Positions 1-6,603 of a DNA stretch of 19,742 nucleotides are shown one piece after another. The stretch comes from Bacillota bacterium (lineage in GTDB: Bacteria > Bacillota > Sulfobacillia > RBS10-35 > JAJYVN01). The stretch covers positions 1-19,742 of the forward strand of contig JAJYVN010000017.1 in assembly GCA_021791995.1 (NCBI GenBank), given 5' to 3'. How positions within the stretch are numbered: position 1 is the stretch's first letter; each line of letters starts with the position of its first letter. The translations under genes were made by a program, and so were the position numbers. The notes beneath the pieces were generated by a model, which ran no database searches, was not told the origin of the DNA, and saw nothing but the letters and a program-made list of their open reading frames with translations.

Positions 1-45
1 GTAGCGGCGACGGGGTCGAGCGCAACGGAGGAACACCCGATCTGA
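1..45 (+). CDS. Possible 3' end of an upstream gene (partial)
   Basis: Frame 1 is open from the window edge to a TGA at 43-45 and would encode only 14 residues ending in EEHPI. In many spore formers the gene before lysA belongs to the spoVA group, so this could be the tail of such a gene, but the fragment is too short to identify. Frame 3 is also open here, so the assignment rests mainly on position. Confidence 0.2.
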   Translation, partial: VAATGSSATEEHPI

Positions 46-73
46 GGAGCGGTCCCGGGTGCACGGTTGTGTT

Positions 74-103
74 TTGGGATTGCGGTGTTAGTGTGGGTAA
101 AAG
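74..103 (+). promoter_or_regulatory. Weak candidate housekeeping promoter for the lysA operon
   Basis: TTGGGA at 74-79 and TAAAAG at 98-103 are separated by 18 nt and each match four of six bases of the sigma-A -35 and -10 consensus. The pair lies about 50 nt upstream of the lysA start. In G-rich DNA such matches can arise by chance, so this is only a suggestion. Confidence 0.2.
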
Positions 104-151
104 TGGCGGGTCCGCTCTGATGGCGCGGGCCGCGAGGGGGACCGTGGAGCA

Positions 152-1483
152 TTGGATGGGCTACCGGAAGGTGTTACGGTCGGGTCGAGTGGGCACCTGT
201 GTGTGGCAGGGTGTGACGTGGTCGATTTGGCGGAAAGGTATGGTACTCCGCTTTACCTGCTGAACGAAGGGGTGTTTCGCCAGAATTGCAGTCGGTATCG
301 CTCTGCGTTTTTGCAATACCCAGGGGAAGCGCGCGTGGCATACGCGGGCAAGGCCCTCCTGACGCAGGCTGTTGCCGCGATGGTGGGGCAGGAAGGGCTG
401 TATCTCGACGTCGTCTCGGCCGGAGAGATCTTTGCGGCAGAGCGCGTGAGCTTTCCTTCGGAACGACTTGTATTTCATGGGAACAATAAGAGCCAGGAAG
501 AGATCGCCTATGCGCTACGGGTGGGTGTTGGTTGCCTGGTGGTCGACAATTTTGATGAGATTGCGCTGTTGACGGATACCCTTCGGGCTCTTGGGGTCCG
601 TCAGCGCGTGCTTGTGCGGGTGGCGCCTGGGATCGAGGCGCACACGCATGACTACATCCAAACGGGTGGACTTGAGACAAAGTTTGGGTTTGACTTCGAC
701 AGTGGACAGGCAGGGGAGGCGGTGCGGCAGTGCGTGGCCTCCGGGGTGCTCGACGTTGTGGGTTTGCACGCGCATATTGGGTCACAGCTGTTGGAGACAC
801 GGGCCTTGCCGCCGCTTGTGGAACGCATGTTGGACCTGGTGCGCGACGTGTGGAGTGGGGCGTTGCCGGTGCCGTGGGAGTTGAATCTGGGCGGCGGTCC
901 CGGTATTCGCTATCGCTCGGAGGATCCGCCGCCTCCGGAACAGTTCGCGCGCACCATTACCGCAGCGGTCGTCGAGGGGTGTCATCGTCGCGGTCTGCCG
1001 CTTCCCACGATCTGGGTCGAACCGGGGCGATCCATTGTAGGGCAAGCCGGGGTTGCGGTGTATCGTGTGGGTTCACAAAAGCGGGTCCCAGGATTGCGGC
1101 CGTTCGTCGCGGTTGATGGAGGGATGGGGGACAACATACGTCCGGCGCTCTATGGAGCGGAATATCGCGCGGTCGTTGCCAATCGGATGTATGACGAAGC
1201 TACCGAGACGGTGCGTGTGGTGGGCCGGTATTGTGAATCGGGGGACTTTTTGGTGCAGGATGCCGAACTTCCGGAAGTGCGCGCGGGGGACCTGTTGGCC
1301 TTGTTCTCGACCGGTGCTTATCAGTATCCGATGGCCAGCAATTATAATCGGGTTCCGCGTCCCTGCTTTCTGTTGCTCGGGGAGGGGCGCGCCCACGTGA
1401 TGGTGGAACGGGAGAGCCTGGAGGACCTTTGCCGGCTGGAGCACGTCCCCCCGCACTTGCGGCGATTGCGCGTCGAAGCCTGA
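152..1483 (+). CDS. lysA: Diaminopimelate decarboxylase
   Basis: LysA removes CO2 from meso-2,6-diaminopimelate to give L-lysine, the last step of lysine synthesis; it is a cytoplasmic PLP enzyme of fold type III. At 443 residues it has the usual family length. Visible landmarks are the PLP lysine in YAGKALL (K67), HAHIGSQ (207-213), a glycine-rich phosphate-binding loop LGGGPG (246-251), EPGRS (290-294), the active-site cysteine in CESGD (C361), and the C-terminal tyrosine in GAYQYP (Y390). The start is a TTG at 152, with GGGGG or GGAGC upstream as Shine-Dalgarno; no better in-frame start is seen. It is the first clear gene of a plus-strand run with the M50 protease and scpA. LysA next to scpAB-type genes is a common Bacillota arrangement. 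Identification is firm; the exact start is less certain. Confidence 0.95.
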   Translation: MDGLPEGVTVGSSGHLCVAGCDVVDLAERYGTPLYLLNEGVFRQNCSRYRSAFLQYPGEARVAYAGKALLTQAVAAMVGQEGLYLDVVSAGEIFAAERVSFPSERLVFHGNNKSQEEIAYALRVGVGCLVVDNFDEIALLTDTLRALGVRQRVLVRVAPGIEAHTHDYIQTGGLETKFGFDFDSGQAGEAVRQCVASGVLDVVGLHAHIGSQLLETRALPPLVERMLDLVRDVWSGALPVPWELNLGGGPGIRYRSEDPPPPEQFARTITAAVVEGCHRRGLPLPTIWVEPGRSIVGQAGVAVYRVGSQKRVPGLRPFVAVDGGMGDNIRPALYGAEYRAVVANRMYDEATETVRVVGRYCESGDFLVQDAELPEVRAGDLLALFSTGAYQYPMASNYNRVPRPCFLLLGEGRAHVMVERESLEDLCRLEHVPPHLRRLRVEA

Positions 1484-1506
1484 AGGGGGGAATTGGCCTG
1501 CTGGCG

Positions 1507-2124
1507 TTGCCACAATTTTCGCTGCAGATGCTTTTGATCGAGATTCCTGGTGTTCTGGTGGCGATAGTGCTCCACGAGTTTGCGCATGCGGCGGTTGCCA
1601 CCGCTCTCGGTGATCCGACTCCTCGGCTTCAGGGGCGACTGTCGCTCGATCCACTTCGTCACATCGATTGGATTGGCGCGATCTTCTTTCTGCTCGCTGG
1701 CTTCGGGTGGGCCAAACCCGTTCAGATTGATCCTCGCTATTACCGTAATCCCCGCGCCGGGATGGTGCTCGTGGCCTTGGCGGGGCCGATCATGAACATG
1801 CTGGTTGCTCTGGTCTGTCTGTTTGTTCTTGTGCATGTGGCCTTTCCCACGAGCGGGGTGGGGCGGGTCGTGGGGGAGATGGTCAGCACTGCTGTGGAAC
1901 TGAACGTCTTTTTCGGTGTGTTTAATATTCTGCCGATTCCCCCGTTGGATGGGTCACGGATTCTGAGCGCGATTTCCCGCGAGGGGATGCGGTTGATGAC
2001 GGCCGTGGAGCCATACGGGTGGATCCTTTTGCTGGTGTTGCTGGTGTTTGGGGTGTTGGGGAAAGTGCTGCAGCCGATGGCGGATGTGGTGTTGCGGGTC
2101 TTGGAGGCCATGGTCGGCGCGTAG
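1507..2124 (+). CDS. Site-2 protease family (M50) membrane metalloprotease
   Basis: This is an integral-membrane zinc protease of the M50/S2P class, close to the short YwhC-like proteins; the substrate is unknown. From TTG 1507 it has 205 residues. The zinc motif HEFAH lies at 23-27 inside the first hydrophobic segment, followed by AGPIMN (92-97) and the second active-site motif NILPIPPLDG (140-149), whose D148 is the third metal ligand. Three to four further hydrophobic stretches are evident, the last at about 170-187. The frame is open back to a TTG at 1429 inside lysA, but the strong AAGGGGGG at 1483-1490 sits just after the lysA stop, favouring a start near 1498 (CTG), 1507 (TTG) or 1528 (ATG). 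It is probably co-transcribed with lysA and scpA. Such a gene between lysA and scpA is common in Bacillota. Confidence 0.88.
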   Translation: MPQFSLQMLLIEIPGVLVAIVLHEFAHAAVATALGDPTPRLQGRLSLDPLRHIDWIGAIFFLLAGFGWAKPVQIDPRYYRNPRAGMVLVALAGPIMNMLVALVCLFVLVHVAFPTSGVGRVVGEMVSTAVELNVFFGVFNILPIPPLDGSRILSAISREGMRLMTAVEPYGWILLLVLLVFGVLGKVLQPMADVVLRVLEAMVGA

Positions 2125-2139
2125 CGGGAGGTGCTCCGG

Positions 2140-2886
2140 TTGGGTACGGCCGAATCTTCGGGGAAAGCGAGTGCGTTTCGGGGAACGCCAGAGCAGCTGG
2201 TTTCAAACCTGGAAGCTCGGGCCCTGGTACCAGAGGACGTATCGCTCTGTGCGACCGTGCAGGAGGTGCGCCGTCAGGGGCTTGACTTGGAGGAATCGAG
2301 CCGGGCCATTGTTCATTTAGCGCGGGCCTTGGAGTGGAAGGTGCGCCTTTTGTTGCCGGCGCCTCCTCCGCTCGAACCGGAGGCGGAGATAGCGGAGGAG
2401 GATGCGGACTCACTTGCGGAGCGCCTGGGAAGGTACGAGGTCTTTGCCGAGGCGCGGGACGTTCTGCGGGGATTGGAGCGGCAGCGGCAAACGCGCTTTG
2501 GCCGGCCCACGAGTGCTCCCACAGAGGAACGTCCGCTCGCCGCAGAGACACTCGACCGATTGCTGGACGCGTTCGCGGAAGTCTGGGAGCGGGCGGGGCA
2601 ACGTACCCAGGAAGTCCGTCGCGATGCCTTCACCGTGGCGGAGGCCATAGTGGTTCTGCGGGGTCGGATCACGATGCTCGGTGACACGCCCTTCGGCTCC
2701 CTTTTTTCAGAGGACGCCAGCCGAGCGGAGATCATTGCGTTGTTTCTCGCGCTCCTGGAATTGGTGCGGCTAGGGGAGTGCGCCGTGCAGCAGGGTGAGC
2801 CTTTCGGTTCGTTACGCGTTGTGGCTGCACGCTCGGAGGTGGCCTTTACGGTGGATGCAGATCGCGGTCGTAACGGTGAGGGCTGA
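2140..2886 (+). CDS. scpA: Segregation and condensation protein A
   Basis: ScpA is the kleisin subunit of the bacterial SMC condensin; with ScpB it bridges the SMC heads and helps organise and segregate the chromosome. The roughly 248-residue product matches the family in length and shape. An N-terminal helical part contains SSRAIVHLARALEWKVRLLLP-like spacing (family pattern: helix ending in K-x-R-x-LLP). A charged, glutamate-rich linker follows, and a C-terminal winged-helix part carries FLALLELVRLGE. The usual N-terminal GPLDLLL signature is poorly preserved. The frame opens at GTG 2131, but GGGAGGTG at 2126-2133 is better spaced for TTG 2140. It starts 15 nt after the protease stop, so the two are probably co-transcribed. 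Its normal partner scpB lies about 3 kb downstream, beyond a decayed mobile element. Assignment rests on C-terminal motifs plus context. Confidence 0.85.
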   Translation: MGTAESSGKASAFRGTPEQLVSNLEARALVPEDVSLCATVQEVRRQGLDLEESSRAIVHLARALEWKVRLLLPAPPPLEPEAEIAEEDADSLAERLGRYEVFAEARDVLRGLERQRQTRFGRPTSAPTEERPLAAETLDRLLDAFAEVWERAGQRTQEVRRDAFTVAEAIVVLRGRITMLGDTPFGSLFSEDASRAEIIALFLALLELVRLGECAVQQGEPFGSLRVVAARSEVAFTVDADRGRNGEG

Positions 2887-2929
2887 AGGAGCTACTCTCC
2901 ACACCGCACCAAGCGTGCCAATGCGATAG

Positions 2930-3636
2930 GTATTGAGCAAGTGTGGCGAGTTGCCGGATGTTCTTCGTCCCGCAGGGGATATACAGGCGCGGAAGGGCCG
3001 GGTGGGGGCGTTGCCCCGCTGGGACAAAGAGGGCAAACGGTGCCCGTTCGCTCCATCGGCTGGACAAGGTCGGTACACACAGGGATCCTGGATCGGGTGG
3101 GATAGGATGGGTGCAGCCTACGCGTGGATCCGTACAGGGAAGAGGGTTGAGTCAGGAACCACCGTAGGCCGACTGAGGCAGCGGCTCATGGGAGATGCGG
3201 CGCTGAACGGCTGTGGGGAGGCGGAGATCCGGCGGTATCAGGCAGAAGGAACGACGAGCGCGTCGTGTTGGCTCGCAAGCACCGATGGTGGAGTCGTTTG
3301 CCGTCGCCAACGGTTGGACGTATGAGGTGCTACAGGAGCTTGGGTCAGGGTTGAACGACCACAAGAAGGGCCTACGACAACTCCTGCGTCACATCTGCTC
3401 CGGTGAAGTCGGCCGGTTGGTCTTGACGCACAAGGACCGGCTTCTTCGGTTCGGCTCAGAGTTGGTCTTCACGCTCTGCGGCATCCGAGGACGCCTCCTG
3501 CGAGGAGGAGTTGGTCGAAGACGTTCGGGAGATCATCACCGTCTTCTCGGCGAGGCTTTATGGAAGTCGCAGTCACGAGAACAAAGAGATACTCGATGCG
3601 TTGAAGAAGGCGGCGAATGATGCGGGGGCGTCGTGA
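2930..3636 (+). pseudogene. Decayed IS607-type serine recombinase TnpA
   Basis: IS607-family TnpA is a small serine recombinase with an N-terminal MerR-like helix-turn-helix. The remains here are spread over several frames. RWDKEGK near 3018-3040 followed by QGRYT resembles the end of the DNA-binding region. At 3226-3275 a different frame reads AVSGRRNDERVVLAR, with the likely catalytic serine codon at 3238-3240. Near 3276 the frame shifts to QAPMVESFAVANGWTYEVL, followed by GSGLNDHKKGL and LTHKDRLLRFG, typical of this family. Near 3475 it shifts again to EEELVEDVREIITVFSARLYGSR-like sequence, ending at TGA 3634-3636. At least two frameshifts in the catalytic region make it inactive. The TGA overlaps the ATG of the tnpB remnant, as expected for a coupled tnpA-tnpB pair. 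Confidence 0.75.
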
Positions 3637-5150
3637 TGGGTCTTGGTGGTGGTAAGCAGTCTCCACTCAAGCGCACCGCAAAGTATGAGACGCTGCCGCT
3701 CAACCGCAGCAAGCGCCTGACGCTATATGGATCTCATGCTGGCCTATACGCGGGTCAAGGACGGCTTTCTGCGTGTGCTGCACCCAACGTCAGCCTGGCA
3801 TCAGCTGGATCATCCGCGCACGTTTCGGGCCGCCGCGAAGAGGGAGCGGTTGGATGGAGTACCCGCCCACATACAGGACCAAGCGATGTTTGAGGTGGTG
3901 CACACCATGCGCCGGTGTGTCCAAAGCGCCGTTGCCAACACACACGTGAAGGCGAAGGTGTTCGCGCGGTTCGGCGCCGCCAAACGGCATGATGCCTTCT
4001 GGATCCTCCCTCGGTATGCGCCTATCGGAGCCGCGTTGCGGGGCGAGGCACTGGATCCAACTCCACCACCAGGCGTGAAGGGGAAGGGGATTGCACTCTG
4101 CATTACCGAACGCAAGGAAGTCGTCCGGTTTCTGCGTCGGACGTCACGCGAGGCACTTGGCAAGCCTCCCCGTGTACATCATCCTCGCAGCTTTGCTCTC
4201 GACAGCACCCGGTACAGCGTCTTCGAGAAGAACGTCAGGCAATACGAGTCGGTGGCTACGCTCACACCACCGAAGCGGTGCGTTTTACCGTTACGCGGCC
4301 GGGGGAGAGTGTCGGACCATCTGCATCGTGCTGCACCAAGACCGTAGAACCCTCTCGGTGCATGTACCCTACGATGTGCGGGTGCCGGTGGAGGTGCCCC
4401 ATGGTCCAGCCATCGGGATCGACGTTGATGGAACGGAAGTGCTGGCTCTTTCCTTGGGCGGGAAGCTTGGGACAGGCTACGGCAGCTTGCTCGAACGGCT
4501 GTCGGAGGAGACGAGGGAGACCGGCAAGGCCTGCAACAAGCTGTTTCCGTTGGCTAAGAAAGCGGATGGCAGAGGTGATGCGGCCAAAGCATCCCGCATC
4601 CGTCGAAACAACCTGGGGCCCAAGAAGTTACCGGTGAAACGGGATCGAGGTGAGGCTTCCATACAGACAATCGTCGGTCAGGCAGTTCGGCAAGCGCTGC
4701 GAAGCCGACCCGTCATGTTGGCAGTCGAAGACCTATCCCACGTGCGAGGCCGAACGAAGAGCCGCAAGCTGTCGCGGATTGTCGCACGGTGGATGCGTTC
4801 GACCTCGCGAGAGATGGTGGAGTTTGGCGTCCCAGGCGAGATGTTCTCGCCTTGAAACGGTTCATACCGCGTATACCAGTCAAACATGTTCTGTTCCGAC
4901 GTGTGGGTACGTCCATAAGGACAACCGGCACGGGGACAGGTTTCATTGCCTGCCATGCGGGTGGGATGGTGACGCGGACGTTGTCGCCGCTATGAATCGG
5001 TTGACCAGGGTGAATGATCCCGAAATCCATCGGAGGACGCTGGTGGATGTGGGCAAACGCATTCTGGAAGGCCGATTCCGACGCCGGAAGGAGACCGGGA
5101 ACCGCGTCGATGGCACGGGAAACGGCACACCGCTCGCCTCTGGGCTCTAG
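3636..5150 (+). pseudogene. Decayed TnpB (RuvC-like RNA-guided nuclease family) of the IS607-type element
   Basis: TnpB proteins are transposon-encoded, RNA-guided DNA nucleases with a split RuvC domain and a zinc finger. The pieces are in order but in four segments. The N-terminus from ATG 3636 (KYETLPLNRSKR) shifts near 3720 to AYTRVKDGFLRVL, then near 4310 to the RuvC part. GIDVDGTEV supplies the first acidic residue (GAC 4421-4423), and AVEDLS the second (GAA 4727-4729). A last shift near 4830 leads to TSQTC, CGYVHKDNRHGDRFHC and GDADVVAAMN with the third aspartate (4971-4979), ending in TAG 5148-5150. The zinc finger has C-x4-C where C-x2-C is usual, and the motif DxNAA reads DVVAA. All catalytic codons survive, but three frameshifts prevent one product. 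Not the IscB branch, since no HNH insert is seen. Confidence 0.8.
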
Positions 5151-5923
5151 CAACAAGGTGGGTACGGTCGATGGACGGATGGTCGGCCGAGGAGGCCCAC
5201 CGGCAGAGCGCGAACAATACGAGGAAATCTTCATGTGGATCGTCGTTGAGGGTTTCAGAGCGGTCGGTATCCTAGCGCCTGGGGAAGCGCGTGGATGCTC
5301 AGCGGCAGATGGAGCGGGGGCTCTCTAATGCAAGGAAGAGCGGGCACCATGGCGAGCGCCTGCAAGTGGGTTGGGACGATGCGGGGAGTAGCGCATATAC
5401 TGCGGAGCAGGGCTGTCGGGGTGAGGGACCTGGGGGCGTTGCGTTCCAAGGACTTTCCCTTTCGGCGAAACCTCGGTGGCGAGCGCGACGGACCCTGCGA
5501 GTGGCCCTGGTGATGCTGCAGCGGACGCGATGGGGAAGGGCGGGGTCAGCGGAAAACCCGTCGGGGCGCCGGAGCCGCGTGCGCGGCGGGAGGAGCCTGG
5601 AGGGATCAAGTCGACGGCCTCATAGGCTGTCCGAGACCCGGGAAGTCGCTGTGGCGCGAAACCGAGGCAGCCATCGCAATGGACGCGGGCCGTGGCCTTG
5701 GCTCTTCGGTCCGGGTGGAAATCCCGGCGGACGTGACGCTACCGCGTTACGCAGCCCGAGTTCGCCTAGCGCCTACGCCCCGTGAGGGACAATTCCAAGG
5801 CAGAATGGGGCGAGAACCTGCTCGGCGGACGGTGTGGAAGGCCGTGAAAGCGGTTGGTACACATGTTTATAACCAGGGGGTTATACCATCGACGCTGATC
5901 GTGAGCTGATGGAGAGTCATAGT
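5151..5923. other. 773-bp stretch before scpB with no recognisable gene
   Basis: No frame gives a protein I recognise; open frames here are typical of GC-rich random sequence. The first 100-150 nt after tnpB is where the guide (omega/re) RNA of a TnpB element and its right end would be expected; a short GGCC-GAGGA-GGCC hairpin sits at about 5183-5195. The far end contains a palindrome at 5868-5885 just upstream of scpB. Since scpA and scpB are normally adjacent, this block is probably mobile-element debris plus whatever promoter now serves scpB. Confidence 0.5.
5868..5885. repeat. Inverted repeat TATAACC-AGGG-GGTTATA upstream of scpB
   Basis: Seven perfectly complementary bases flank a 4-nt centre, ending 38 nt before the probable scpB start. 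It is AT-rich against a GC-rich background. It could be an operator, part of a promoter region, or a relic of a mobile-element end; nothing decides between these. Confidence 0.4.
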
Positions 5924-6493
5924 ATGGGCGCGTTGGCCTCCATGGTCGAGGCGGTGCTCTTTAGTGCAGCTGAGCCTGTTCCCGTGGAGCGTCTGGCGCA
6001 GGTGCTTGCGACCACTGTGCCGCTGGCGCGACAGGCCCTCTCGGAGTTGGGCGCGCATCTCGACGCACATGGCCACGCGATTGGGTTGGTGGAGATCGCG
6101 GGCGGGTTTCAGTTGCTTACGCGCGGGGAGTATGCGGGGATTGTGGCACGGATGACGGCGGCCAAACCGGTGCCGTTGTCACGGGCGGCACTGGAGACCC
6201 TGGCGATCGTGGCGTTGCGTCAGCCCATCACGCGCGCGGCCATCGATGAACTGCGCGGAGTTCATTCGGATGGGGCCGTGGCGACTCTTGTGGAGCGGGG
6301 TTTGATCAGCGAGAAGGGGCGATCCAACGGGCCGGGCAGGGCCTTTCTCTATGTGACGACGGAGCGTTTCCTTCAGCACTTTGGTCTCCGTTCCATTCAG
6401 GATCTACAGGGGGAACTGCCTGAGAGTCTGGTGGAGTCGCTCCAAACTGCATCGCATCGGCCGCGCCGGCTGTTTCAGCGTGATTTGCCCTAA
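5924..6493 (+). CDS. scpB: Segregation and condensation protein B
   Basis: ScpB is the tandem winged-helix partner of ScpA in the SMC condensin complex. The 189-residue product shows the N-terminal pattern MVEAVLFSAAEPV, then LSRAALETLAIVALRQPITRA (residues about 87-107), and the second-domain signature RGVHSDGAVATLVERGLI followed by GPGRAFLYVTTERFLQHFGL. These are highly typical. The frame is open from ATG 5909, but GGAGAG at 5911-5916 is well spaced for ATG 5924, and the homologous sequence begins there. The gene is cut off from scpA by mobile DNA, so it needs its own promoter or long read-through. Its TAA stop (6491-6493) coincides with the left terminal repeat of the next insertion sequence, so the C-terminus may have been trimmed or its stop supplied by that insertion. 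Confidence 0.95.
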   Translation: MGALASMVEAVLFSAAEPVPVERLAQVLATTVPLARQALSELGAHLDAHGHAIGLVEIAGGFQLLTRGEYAGIVARMTAAKPVPLSRAALETLAIVALRQPITRAAIDELRGVHSDGAVATLVERGLISEKGRSNGPGRAFLYVTTERFLQHFGLRSIQDLQGELPESLVESLQTASHRPRRLFQRDLP

Positions 6494-6499
6494 GGAGCC
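6491..6499. repeat. Left terminal inverted repeat of the insertion sequence
   Basis: TAAGGAGCC here pairs with GGCTCCTAA at the right end, with one mismatch. The first three bases are also the scpB stop codon, so the insertion point lies exactly at or next to the end of scpB. Confidence 0.6.
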
Positions 6500-6603
6500 A
6501 GAAAATAATAAATAGCGAGCCCGGCCCACGAGATTCGAGTGATGTGCTGGGTTATAGCGCCATGTATGGATGGGATATGGTGCAGCGTGGCCGTTGCGAC
6601 GTT

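Larger units (their letters stand above)
2887..5150 (+). mobile_element. Remnant of an IS607-type insertion sequence between scpA and scpB
   Basis: The stretch directly after the scpA stop contains the tnpA and tnpB remnants in the standard IS607 order and orientation. IS607 elements lack terminal inverted repeats and do not make target duplications, so the ends cannot be fixed by eye; the right end may lie anywhere between 5150 and scpB. Decay by frameshift, with flanking genes intact, indicates an old insertion rather than sequencing error. Confidence 0.7.

Noticed and set aside
3213..3620. Functional site-specific recombinase gene
   Set aside because: Conserved serine-recombinase pieces occur in three different frames with the catalytic serine motif out of frame from the rest, so no working protein can be made.
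5291..5785. 164-codon plus-strand frame between tnpB and scpB
   Set aside because: It has no recognisable motif, an Arg/Gly/Ser-rich shadow-like composition and no convincing ribosome binding site.
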